Assembly (NCBI GenBank): GCA_023393375.1
Contig: JAEWLI010000188.1
Coordinates: 7,139 to 71,138, forward strand
Origin: Bacteroidota bacterium
GTDB taxonomy: Bacteria; Bacteroidota; Bacteroidia; Cytophagales; Cyclobacteriaceae
Length of the DNA stretch: 64,000 nucleotides
Reading direction: 5' to 3'
The translations under genes were made by a program, and so were the position numbers. Positions 8,663 to 16,253 of this stretch are shown here, one piece after another (positions within the stretch are counted from its first letter, which is position 1; each line of letters starts with the position of its first letter). The notes below the pieces were generated by a model. That model had not been told where the DNA came from, searched no databases, and saw only the letters and a list, made by a program, of their open reading frames with translations.

Positions 8663-10033
8663 TTAATAGGTTATGGAATAGCTTGCTGTTTCTCTTTCTA
8701 AATTGGTCCATGCGAGCATGACCTGGTATTTTGATATATTCACCTGTAGTTGTGCCGAGGTGAATTGGGTCCTGGCGTCCAACAATTGTATTTGCGAATG
8801 CATACCTTCCCTATATCCTCTGTCTATAAGTTTAAAATAGCTTTGGGCCGACTTCAGTTGTGACAAAGCCGATTGATAGTTTTGAAATACAGTGGAAAGT
8901 TCGTTGGCAGCCACTGTAGCAGACAGCTCCAACTGTTTTTGAAGATTTGATTTGCTTAAATCTGATTTTTGCAATTCCAATGCCGATTGGGCAATGGCAT
9001 AGTTGTTTCTACCTCCGTTGAAAATGGGGATATCTATTTGTATACCCAAAAGATAATACCTGCTGTCGGTATCAAACTTCCAGTTGCTGTTTTGCATTCC
9101 CAAATCAAGGAAAGCATTTACTTTGGGTACCATAAAACTTTTGTTCATCTTAAGGGCAGATTCAGAAATATTGCTCCCCAGGTCTACCATCTTCAATTCT
9201 TCCCTTAGTTGAATACCCGTGTTATCGGACGAGAGAAATACTTCCGCAAGGTCGGCTTCTTCCAGATTTTCTACTTCGATAGGTGCACCCAAATCCTTGT
9301 TCAGCAAAAAATTGAAATAATACCGGGCATTCACTACTTGATTTTCAGCACTGTTTACCTGCGACTTCACCTTTTCCGCTTCACTTTGTGCCCTCAGTAG
9401 TTCGGCAGGGAGCAGCTTACCTTCCCGCAACAAAGACTCATTTACCCGTACATGCTCGGTGACCAAGAGGTAAGCATTTTCATAAACTTCTTGTGCCGAC
9501 AATGCACTGAGGTAATTGAAATAGGCAGATTTGATATTTTTGACCAATTCCCGCTTGTACACCATTACTTCATGCGCTTGTAGCTGACGCTCCATCGATT
9601 TGATATTTTTATTGTAAATCAACTCGTGATTCACAAGCGGTAGGGTAGTCCTCACCCTTAAATCATAGAAGTCGTGAGGGAAAAAACTCTCTTCCACGTT
9701 TTCCACTTGGGGAAATTCATTGGATTCTGTCAGAGTGTTAAGTGTGGAATAAACAGGATTCAATAAGTCGCCTATCGGCAAACTGATGGTACGCCCTCCG
9801 GCACCCGTTGAATAGCTTCCAGTAAAATTAGTTGAAGGCAGAAAAAAGCTATTGGCAGCTTTTAAAGAATACATTGCTTGTTCAAGAGCAATCTTTTTCT
9901 GTTGTAGCACGATGTTGTTTACAAGTCCTTCCTTGATATAGCTGTCAAGTGCTTGCGAACGCCCTTCTATACTGGCAAATACCAGTAAAATTATAGCGCA
10001 AAAAAGTGGTTTTTTAGTTAAAAAGAGCATCAT
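8663..10033 (-). CDS. TolC-like outer-membrane efflux protein
   Basis: A cleavable signal peptide (about residues 1-27, ending near EGRSQA) precedes two tandem outer-membrane-efflux repeats with long amphipathic helices. Examples are SAQEVYENAYLLVTEHVRVN and the C-terminal GYREGMHSQIQLLDARTQFT. The length of 456 residues is normal for the TolC family. It would form the exit duct of the tripartite pump encoded downstream. It begins 44 bp after the tetR stop, and a candidate TetR operator lies only 9-21 bp upstream of its start. It may therefore be regulated separately from, or in addition to, the tetR promoter. Confidence 0.92.
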   Translation of the reverse strand: MMLFLTKKPLFCAIILLVFASIEGRSQALDSYIKEGLVNNIVLQQKKIALEQAMYSLKAANSFFLPSTNFTGSYSTGAGGRTISLPIGDLLNPVYSTLNTLTESNEFPQVENVEESFFPHDFYDLRVRTTLPLVNHELIYNKNIKSMERQLQAHEVMVYKRELVKNIKSAYFNYLSALSAQEVYENAYLLVTEHVRVNESLLREGKLLPAELLRAQSEAEKVKSQVNSAENQVVNARYYFNFLLNKDLGAPIEVENLEEADLAEVFLSSDNTGIQLREELKMVDLGSNISESALKMNKSFMVPKVNAFLDLGMQNSNWKFDTDSRYYLLGIQIDIPIFNGGRNNYAIAQSALELQKSDLSKSNLQKQLELSATVAANELSTVFQNYQSALSQLKSAQSYFKLIDRGYREGMHSQIQLLDARTQFTSAQLQVNISKYQVMLAWTNLERETASYSITY

Positions 10034-10041
10034 TAATAATG

Positions 10042-10056
10042 TTTACAGTGTTAAGT
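10042..10056 (-). promoter_or_regulatory. Candidate TetR operator upstream of the outer-membrane factor
   Basis: TTTACAGTGTTAA (10042-10054) is a near-perfect 13-bp palindrome of the form TTnACAnTGTnAA. The 15-bp minus-strand reading ACTTAACACTGTAAA (10056-10042) recurs exactly, in inverted orientation, upstream of tetR at 10743-10757. It sits directly before the start codon of the TolC-like gene, where a bound repressor could block transcription. Confidence 0.6.
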
Positions 10057-10077
10057 GTTAAATAAAAAAAATAGTCG

Positions 10078-10719
10078 TTAATGTTTACTGTTCATTTCTT
10101 TCATCTGTTCTAAAAAAAGGATGAAGGTATCCAGTCCTTTGTGCACCATGGCTTCATCCTTTGGTCCTTCCACTACTTTCACGCATCGTTCCTTGATAAA
10201 AAGGGAGAGCATACCATGCAATGCGGACCAAATGAGGAAGGAAGCGATTTGTACATCCAGGTCTTTCCTGAAATAACCAAATTTTACACATTCGCCTACG
10301 GTAGCGGTAAGCATATTAAAGGACTGCTGTCCTTCATACCACTCCAGTTCGCAACTTTCCATATGCGCCATAGGAGAATCCAGGATAAACATCAAGTTGT
10401 AGAATTCCGGATTTTCAAGTCCAAAAGCGATATATACTTTCCCCATTGCTTTCAGCCTCTCAAACGGATCGGCCACAAAACCAAGTGATTGGAAGTTATG
10501 CCGGAAGTTTCTAAAGCCTTCCTCGTGCAAAGCATGGAAAATAGCGTTTTTATCTTTGAAATAAAGATAAATGGTGGTAGGGCTATATTCTATCTTATCG
10601 GCAATATTACGGATAGAGGTCTCCTCAAAGCCCCTTTTTATAAAAAGTTCTTTGGCTGCCTCGAGGATTGATTTTTTTATTTCCTCTTTTTCCCGTTCTT
10701 TTCTTTCCGATATACCCAT
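10078..10719 (-). CDS. TetR family transcriptional regulator
   Basis: The first ~60 residues form the TetR DNA-binding domain: SILEAAKELFIKRGFEETSI, then the recognition helix region IEYSPTTIYLYFKDKNAIF. The remainder (to residue 213) is an all-helical ligand-binding domain with a TetR_C-like region (EWYEGQQSF ... FLIWSALHGMLSLF). It is the first gene of the RND efflux operon and most likely represses it, responding to a pump substrate. Near-palindromic sites before its own start and before the next gene support autoregulation (inference). Confidence 0.92.
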   Translation of the reverse strand: MGISERKEREKEEIKKSILEAAKELFIKRGFEETSIRNIADKIEYSPTTIYLYFKDKNAIFHALHEEGFRNFRHNFQSLGFVADPFERLKAMGKVYIAFGLENPEFYNLMFILDSPMAHMESCELEWYEGQQSFNMLTATVGECVKFGYFRKDLDVQIASFLIWSALHGMLSLFIKERCVKVVEGPKDEAMVHKGLDTFILFLEQMKEMNSKH

Positions 10720-10742
10720 AATTGAAATTGTGCTGTAAAGCT

Positions 10743-10757
10743 ACTTAACACTGTAAA
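10743..10757 (+). promoter_or_regulatory. Candidate TetR operator upstream of tetR
   Basis: ACTTAACACTGTAAA, 24 bp upstream of the tetR start, is the exact inverted copy of the site before the TolC-like gene. Its core TTAACACTGTAAA is nearly palindromic. CTGTAAAG also occurs 18 bp further in at 10733-10740, making a half-site-like direct repeat. Confidence 0.6.
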
Positions 10758-10925
10758 GTTGTGCAAGGGTTTTTTAAAAATTTTTAAATTAGGGGTTTGC
10801 TTGTTTATTTGTGAATTACGTAAGTGCAAAATTTGATTTTGATGTTCTTTCTCAAGCTTTGCATTCGATGCGCGGATCTTACCTTTACAAAAAAGTAATT
10901 CCTGACTGGCAATTTCGAAATTAAT

Positions 10926-11354
10926 TCAAATCCCTAATGTGATCAAATGTTTAACTTTATGATAAACCAAGGCTGCTTTTATACATTCTTTTAATTCCAT
11001 CAACGGGATATTTTCATTTAAATGAAAAAGAATTGCCCGGTTCCCTTCATATTGAAATTTATCGTGATAAACTAACCTGAACGTATCGACCAAACGACTT
11101 GTACATTGAAAATATATCGCATAGTGGTCTGGAAGTTTTTCTTTATAATCCATACGCAATGTGCTTCCACGTTTAGTTAAATAACTTGGCTCTCCCCATT
11201 TTAATGTTTCTTCCAAAGTATCTATATCTCCTGTTTCCTCAGCGGTTTCAATGACCAATGCACGCAGATATCGCATTTTATCCTGTACTATATCCGGATA
11301 ACTGGCAAAAATTTCTTCGACTTTCGGATTAGTTTTCAGCACAAAATTTCCCAT
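10926..11354 (-). CDS. DUF1801 domain protein
   Basis: This 142-residue cytoplasmic protein contains the DUF1801 (YdhG-like) core: LRALVIETAEETGDIDTLEE, then TLKWGEPSYLTKRGSTLRMD, and the later HLNENIPLMELKECIKAAL helix. The fold is SCP/YdhG-like and no enzymatic activity is known. It stands alone, with no co-directional neighbour within 300 bp. Recognition of the family is solid; its role is unknown. Confidence 0.85.
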   Translation of the reverse strand: MGNFVLKTNPKVEEIFASYPDIVQDKMRYLRALVIETAEETGDIDTLEETLKWGEPSYLTKRGSTLRMDYKEKLPDHYAIYFQCTSRLVDTFRLVYHDKFQYEGNRAILFHLNENIPLMELKECIKAALVYHKVKHLITLGI

Positions 11355-11675
11355 TGATGTATATTTAAATTTGTTTTAAGGCTACCACCTAACGTACACA
11401 TTTATTTGCAAAATTATTTAGTCTGATGTCAAAGGTATGTCAGGATGGTTAATTTTTTTGTGGAAATGCTTCGAATATGTGATTTGATATTTTAAGCGGT
11501 GGCAGTTGAAAATCAGGAGTTATGAGTTGGAATATTGATGTGAAAAGAAAATTCTTAATGTGGCATACCATGGTATGACAAGTTAGGGATTACCAAACCC
11601 CTTTATTATCCGCTAACCACTTTTCTGCGAAAATTTTTTAGTCAGCCGAAGAATATTGCTCAATAACCTTACAAA
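11355..11675. other. Intergenic gap with a 14-bp palindrome
   Basis: I see no gene here. CATACCATGGTATG at 11564-11577 is a perfect 14-bp palindrome, possibly a regulator site; nothing else stands out. Confidence 0.4.
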
Positions 11676-11969
11676 TTAAAAGTTGAAGTTAAAATTTGGA
11701 TGATTTGTCATATTAAAACCAGTTACCATGGAATTTAAGCCCAAAATGATTGTAGCTATACCAATCAGGATCAACAAGACCCCAATGACCTTAATTACTC
11801 TTTTTGCATTTTGTAAACTTTGAGGATTAATCAAGTTGTCAGGAATGGGTTTTCGTAATACCATCGAAAGAACCGTTTCCAAATGATTCAGTAATAGCAA
11901 TCCGATACTAATCCAAATTGCTCCATAGCAAATGGAAAGAAAAAATGTAAAAACCAACATGAATTTCAT
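11676..11969 (-). CDS. Small membrane protein of unknown function
   Basis: This 97-residue protein has two hydrophobic segments, at about residues 3-26 (LVFTFFLSICYGAIWISIGLL) and 62-84 (VIKVIGVLLILIGIATIILG), joined by a basic loop (RKPIPDNLINPQSLQNAKRV). I do not recognise the family. The start ATG is clear and codon use resembles its surroundings, but it stands alone at the edge of an accessory region. Confidence 0.55.
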   Translation of the reverse strand: MKFMLVFTFFLSICYGAIWISIGLLLLNHLETVLSMVLRKPIPDNLINPQSLQNAKRVIKVIGVLLILIGIATIILGLNSMVTGFNMTNHPNFNFNF

Positions 11970-12250
11970 AAGCTTAATATTTTTAGTTAATATCCAGTGA
12001 CAAAAGGTTAAAATGTGAAATGTGCGAGTTTATTTAAAGCTGGTTTAAGGTTTAATAAAAAATAAGATTTAAAATTATATGGGGAAACTTTCATAAGACC
12101 TTAACTAAAAGTTGGGTATATGCCAGCTTTCCAGCTTATATTATTTGGATCGAAGTTTATGGGATGGCCAAGATATGCTATTGCGATGGATAGACTACAG
12201 TTATGAATATACTTTTGTTTAGTTGAGATAATATCTTCAGATTTAATAAA

Positions 12251-12716
12251 TTACTTGATTAGAAATATTTTCTCAGTCAAGAGAACATGTTTTCCACAAA
12301 TTACCTTTCCCAAATATATCCCCTTAAGGTTTTCAGGCAATGTTAATTGAATAGTTCCATTTGTATTTATATATTTGGATGTATACACCAACTTCCCTGT
12401 AAATTATAAATATTAACAATAACATCTTTCCCAATCATTTCTGATTCCCTGAGCGTTACGGAATTTGTATTTGTTGGATTTGGATATATGTTAACGTACT
12501 CTTGTTCTTTACTTATATTTAAAATCCTATTTGCATTGTCATTTGTAGTACTAAAAGCCATAAATATTCTCCCTCTTTCACCAACAACAATTTGATTATT
12601 TTTGGATACCGCCATATCTGACAGATACACTTCTTTATTACGGTAGGATTGAGTTACCCAGGTTTCACCTCCATCGTTTGATTTATAAATAAAAGTATCC
12701 TTTTTGATAACTTTAC
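12251..12716 (-). pseudogene. Frameshifted remnant of a type IX secretion cargo protein
   Basis: Reading on the minus strand, about 12716-12630 encodes the tail of a BNR/YCF48-like repeat (IYKSNDGGETWVTQSYRNKE). It continues in frame into VYLSDMAVSKNNQIVVGERG and a type IX sorting domain (VNIYPNPTNTNSVTL ... VNIYNLQG). At about 12394 the frame breaks. Restoring one A in the GGAAGTTGG stretch continues the domain as KLVYTSKYINTNGTIQLTL and ends IFLIK-stop at 12251, the expected end of such a domain. Upstream of 12716 the frame closes at a TGA, so the 5' part is also lost. This is a decayed gene; a base-calling error could explain the frameshift but not the missing N-terminus. Confidence 0.75.
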
Positions 12717-12762
12717 ATCTATAAATTCAATAATCGAGTAAAATGTTTTTGTCCCAATTAGG

Positions 12763-12900
12763 CTAATCAAGAATCACTTCATTATTTTGAGGACAACCAA
12801 ATAATCCTTCTTTAAAATTATCCCAATCGGAAAAAATCTGGCTGAAAAACCAAAACGTAATAATGAAAATTACGGCTTTTATTATTTTTTTTACTAACAT
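12763..12900 (-). CDS. Small secreted peptide with WDNFKEGLFG motif
   Basis: This 45-residue reading frame starts MLVKKIIKAVIFIITFWFF, which resembles a Sec signal peptide, and ends FSDWDNFKEGLFGCPQNNEV plus three residues. The segment DWDNFKEGLFGC closely matches NWDDFKAGLFGRC at the end of the GG-leader peptide at 13213-13386, so the match is unlikely to be chance. It lies downstream of the hairpin that ends the peptide pair and upstream of the decayed sorting-domain gene. I do not recognise a named family; it may be a peptide or a truncated partner of the locus. Confidence 0.45.
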   Translation of the reverse strand: MLVKKIIKAVIFIITFWFFSQIFSDWDNFKEGLFGCPQNNEVILD

Positions 12901-12940
12901 GATTTCAAAATTTAATTCAATTTTAAAAAATATGATAATA

Positions 12941-12972
12941 AACTATGAAGGATCTTCGTATCCTCCATAGTT
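12941..12972 (-). terminator. Hairpin after the GG-leader peptide genes
   Basis: AACTATG-A-AGGAT (12941-12953) pairs with ATCCT-C-CATAGTT (12960-12972) with one mismatch and a six-base loop. It starts 7 bp after the stop of the 63-residue peptide and is followed on the minus strand by a weakly T-rich stretch. Confidence 0.6.
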
Positions 12973-12978
12973 CAATAT

Positions 12979-13170
12979 TTAACACCCACATTTTGCTTCA
13001 TTCATGGCATAGTCAAAAGATGCTTTAAGATATCCAGTCGGTGAACCACCATATGAGCCAAATATACACATAAATCTGATAGATTTCCCTAAATCTCTAG
13101 CAAAAGATCCACCTTCGATTATTAAAATCTCGATTTGATTTAATTCTGTTATTGAATCAAGTTTCTCCAT
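12979..13170 (-). CDS. Double-glycine leader natural-product precursor peptide
   Basis: The 63-residue product begins with a typical bacteriocin-type leader (MEKLDSITELNQIEILIIEGG). Cleavage after GG would release a 42-residue peptide starting SFARDLGKSIRFMCIFGSYG, with glycines and three cysteines, two of them in the terminal CGC. Such leaders are recognised by C39-peptidase ABC exporters. A truncated transporter that could belong to this class lies 0.4-1.3 kb upstream on the same strand, with a sibling precursor gene between. A hairpin terminator follows. The target and activity of the mature peptide are unknown; bacteriocin or signalling peptide are both possible. Confidence 0.7.
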   Translation of the reverse strand: MEKLDSITELNQIEILIIEGGSFARDLGKSIRFMCIFGSYGGSPTGYLKASFDYAMNEAKCGC

Positions 13171-13212
13171 TTCACTTATTTTTAATCAATGTAATAATTT
13201 AATTTAATCTAA

Positions 13213-13386
13213 TTAGCATCTTCCAAAAAGGCCAGCTTTAAAATCATCCCAATTATTGATTACGTCTGCAATTGCAGCTATTGCTGCACCAGCTAAAATA
13301 GTCTCAAACACACCTAATCCTCCATTAATAGATAATTTATCATTTTCTGATAATTCAATTAATTTAATTGATTCAACATTTTTCAT
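13213..13386 (-). CDS. Double-glycine leader bacteriocin-like precursor peptide
   Basis: A 57-residue product. The leader IKLIELSENDKLSINGG has the classic hydrophobic-E-L-S...I-x-GG form. The predicted mature part begins LGVFETILAGAAIAAIADVI, an alanine/glycine-rich helix like class II bacteriocins, and ends NWDDFKAGLFGRC. The next gene (43 bp on) encodes a second GG-leader peptide. Both are downstream of the truncated ABC exporter at 13510-14495. The terminal motif is shared with the small secreted peptide at 12763-12900. Function is inferred only from the leader and the context. Confidence 0.7.
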   Translation of the reverse strand: MKNVESIKLIELSENDKLSINGGLGVFETILAGAAIAAIADVINNWDDFKAGLFGRC

Positions 13387-13509
13387 ATTTTTAAATTTAT
13401 AATTTTTTCACCTACTCTACCACCCGTTTTCGGCATCCCGGAATCAATGGCCATTGATATAACAAACATAGATCCCGTCACTATAATATTTTTAAAGTTA
13501 TGTTAAATT

Positions 13510-14495
13510 TTAAGCTTTTTCTAACAATGGATACTGCTGCATTAACATTTGATAGTAGGCTTTTTTTTCTTTTGTTAATTAAGTATGAGTACCCTCTTCT
13601 AATAATTTTCCATTTTCTAAAACAAATATTTTGTCTGCATTTATAATGGTGCTTAACCTATGAGCTATTATTAGCACGATTTTACCTTTATCTTTAAGCA
13701 TCTGAATCATTTTTTGCACATATTCTTCAGAAGCAGGGTCTAAGGCAGAGGTGGCTTCATCCATGATCAATATTTCCGGATCTTTATATAAAGCCCTGGC
13801 TATAGCTATTCTTTGTCTTTCACCACCAGATAAGCTTACTCCGCTTTCTCCCAGATAACTGAAAAAACCATTTGGCAGCTTCTCAATAAAAGGGATCATG
13901 CCTAAAGAGGTGCATAAATTTACGATTTTTTTAAGATCCGGCTCAAATTCACCAACAGCAATATTGTCTATTACATTTCCGGTAAAAAGATCCACCTTTT
14001 GCGGTACAACACTAATAATCTGACGCAAACTTTCATTGGAGACATAGTTTATGTCATAATCTCCTATACAAATCTTTCCTTCGTTTACCTTATATAATTT
14101 TTGCAGCAATGATATTAATGTAGTTTTACCTGTGCCACTTGGCCCAACAATAGCAGAAACTTTTCCGGTAGGTATAGTCATATCCAAACCCGCAAATACT
14201 TTTGTCCTGGAGCCATAGCGAAAGGTTACCTGGTCAAAATGGATATCATTTATCATTTCTGTGGTTATTTTTATCTTATTGTCATCAGTTTCTTTTTCAA
14301 GGTCCATCAATTCAAATAACCTGTCAGAAGCAATAAAAGCATCCTGAATTACCCTGTTCATATTTACCAATGAACCAACAGGTCCAGTTAAATAGCCAAT
14401 CAACGCATAAAAGGATAATAATTCTCCAGGTGAAATATTATTATTAAGTACATATCCAGCACCAATCCAAATCAAATTATAGTAAAAAGACGAGC
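13510..14495 (-). pseudogene. Truncated peptide-export ABC transporter
   Basis: What remains is the last transmembrane helix (FYYNLIWIGAGYVLNNNISP) and a complete ATPase domain with Walker A GPSGTGKTT, signature LSGGERQR, Walker B ILIMDEATSALD and the H-loop IAHRLST. Family members of this type are about 700 residues and carry an N-terminal C39 peptidase and six helices; all of that is missing. The frame upstream hits a TAG at 14512-14514 and no ATG is available. Near the 3' end a TAA at 13579-13581 interrupts EEGTHT; the same frame continues LTKEKKAYYQMLMQQYPLLE to a natural stop at 13510. It is thus broken at both ends. Confidence 0.8.
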
Positions 14496-14792
14496 AATAA
14501 ATTCTGTTGAACTATTGGCAAATACGCGATGGATTTCCCGAGGTTGGTTTTTTGATAAATTAAAATCCGTTCTGTCTTCATACCCAATTGATAATTCGAT
14601 GTCTTGTTCAACTTCAGAAAAAATTGAATCAGGATGAATTGGTCGGTAAGGAGGTGGCTTTAGTGGAGTGTGATAATATGAAATTCCTACCATATCCATT
14701 AAAGTTGCATTTATCACGGCAATCTCTCTATCCTCCACCTTGGAATGACATCCAGTTATGATAATAATAAATGATAGTAGAAAGTCTCTCAT
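14472..14792 (-). pseudogene. Lipoprotein fragment fused to the ABC junction
   Basis: The 106-residue frame opens with a lipoprotein signal (MRDFLLSFIIIITGCHSK, cysteine at 15). It continues with an unfamiliar acidic region (PDSIFSEVEQDIELSIGYED), then ends abruptly in ...STEFIARLFTII, exactly where recognisable ABC transporter sequence begins in the neighbouring frame. I do not recognise a family. The most economical reading is a recombination or deletion joint near 14485-14500 that removed the 3' end of this gene and the 5' half of the transporter. An intact short gene overlapping it is the alternative. Confidence 0.45.
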
Positions 14793-14948
14793 AAAATAAT
14801 TGATGTAGTGGTCAACAGGAAATCATTTATTGGTTAATGATAATTCTGGTGATACTGAAAGTTAAGGAAGTAATACCAAAAAATATCTACCGTAATAAAA
14901 AATCATTCTATATTACAAGCAGGTTAGGTCCACATACCATTTTTAAAT

Positions 14949-15566
14949 TCAATTCTCATAAACTGTAACTAATTGGTTGGAACTAAACATTGACGCAGGT
15001 GAGATCACCAATTCATCTGTTGGAATTTTTTCACCGTATCTCTCTTGCAGTTTAAGTTTTACTGAATGATCGGTTAAGTTGAAATCGCCCAACTTTTCGA
15101 GTTTTCCGATTTCCAATCCGACGGCTTCTTTGTATATTTTCCAAACTAATTCAGAACAGTATATCTTATCATCAGACCACTCAAAATACAGGTCATAATC
15201 CTTTCCTGCATATTTCTCGCCAAACTGTTTCATTTTAGTTAATACCTCCGCAGTTAATAGGGTTTCCGAATTTTTTATCCGCTTAACTACATAGTGATCA
15301 TGTTCTCCTCTATCAATCCAATCTTTTAATGGTGTCAATTTCACAGGTTGTACCGCTTCATATACGAAAAAGTCATTCCCTTGCTTATAAATAATGCCCA
15401 TATGGCTGTATTTTGAATCCGTCGCAATTTGAATGGCTTTGCTCTGGGTAGATCTTGAAGTTTGAAAAATAATATCTCCACTCTGAAATCCTGAAAATTC
15501 AGTTTTAGATTGACAAGAAATCAAAATTATCAGTCCAATTATGATATAGTACGATGTCTTTTTCAT
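14949..15566 (-). CDS. YiiX-like permuted papain-fold cysteine hydrolase, lipoprotein
   Basis: Lipoprotein signal with cysteine at about residue 18 (GLIILISCQSK). The rest (205 residues in total) matches YiiX/DUF830-type NlpC/P60-superfamily enzymes. The segment FQSGDIIFQTSRSTQSKAIQ is followed by the catalytic histidine in YSHMGII (about H55) and the catalytic cysteine in KIYCSELVWK (about C137). These permuted papain-like hydrolases are thought to act on amide or ester bonds, possibly in cell-wall peptides or lipids. It lies 19 bp downstream of the beta-barrel protein gene on the same strand and is probably co-transcribed with it. Confidence 0.85.
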   Translation of the reverse strand: MKKTSYYIIIGLIILISCQSKTEFSGFQSGDIIFQTSRSTQSKAIQIATDSKYSHMGIIYKQGNDFFVYEAVQPVKLTPLKDWIDRGEHDHYVVKRIKNSETLLTAEVLTKMKQFGEKYAGKDYDLYFEWSDDKIYCSELVWKIYKEAVGLEIGKLEKLGDFNLTDHSVKLKLQERYGEKIPTDELVISPASMFSSNQLVTVYEN

Positions 15567-15585
15567 ATAAATGGTTGGCTTGCTT

Positions 15586-16200
15586 TTACCTAATATTTCT
15601 AATATAGTAGTTTATTGAAAACGTTAAGGTATTACTTTTATCGGATTTTATATAACTGACATTGCTACCAGTTTTATCAATAAAGCCAATTTCACTCTGG
15701 TATTTGAAACTAAAACAATTTCTCAAAGAAATACCTAATGTTTTAAAAAGTCTGAATTCTAATCCTATGGTTCCGCCATAATCAAAATTATCATATATGG
15801 TTTCTATACCGTCGCCTGTATAAGGTGGATAATTCGAGTCAAAACCAACCTTAAATTTAAATTCAGGTCCAGCTTCAATATTGAATTTTTCGCTCAGCTT
15901 ATAATTATATAATAATGGGATCGATAGGCGATTTATTCTAATATATATATCAGAATCTTTATAATTCAAACCCTCTTGTGAATAAAGGAGTTCCATTTTG
16001 ATTCCATGTTTTTCATGAAACCTAAATATACCAGAACCTCCAATTACAATTCCCAATTTACTTTCATAAATATCAAAATCTGAACCCTCATTATGGTGAG
16101 AGGAAATATTTAAACCACCTTTTATACCATATTCAAGGCTTTGACCGACGGTTAATGAGGTAGTAAAAGCCAATAAAATTATAATTAATAGTTTTTGCAT
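15586..16200 (-). CDS. Outer-membrane beta-barrel protein (PorT-like)
   Basis: I chose the ATG at 16200 (MQKLLIIILLAFTTSLTVGQ) because it opens directly into a signal peptide; a TTG 18 bp earlier is less likely. The mature part alternates polar and aromatic residues in strands such as YGIKGGLNISSHH, GIKMELLYSQEGLNY and FNIEAGPEFKFKVGF, typical of the small Bacteroidota barrel families. The last residues, TLTFSINYYIRNI, form a closing strand with aromatic residues. Its 204 residues predict an 8-stranded barrel. The specific role is unknown. It is followed closely by a lipoprotein hydrolase gene. Confidence 0.8.
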   Translation of the reverse strand: MQKLLIIILLAFTTSLTVGQSLEYGIKGGLNISSHHNEGSDFDIYESKLGIVIGGSGIFRFHEKHGIKMELLYSQEGLNYKDSDIYIRINRLSIPLLYNYKLSEKFNIEAGPEFKFKVGFDSNYPPYTGDGIETIYDNFDYGGTIGLEFRLFKTLGISLRNCFSFKYQSEIGFIDKTGSNVSYIKSDKSNTLTFSINYYIRNIR

Positions 16201-16253
16201 ACTGATTGAGTTTGGCAATACAACAGTAGTGGGTTAACTTACAAAGTTACTTA

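Noticed and set aside
11370..11520. Stretches near 11385 and 11500 (CTACCACCTAACGT and GCGGTGGCAG) that recall integron-type attC half-sites
   Set aside because: The two parts do not form a proper attC pair, and no integrase or cassette array is present.
14473..14475. TTG as a start codon for the ABC transporter
   Set aside because: It lies inside a transmembrane helix of the family and would give a protein with no peptidase and almost no membrane domain.
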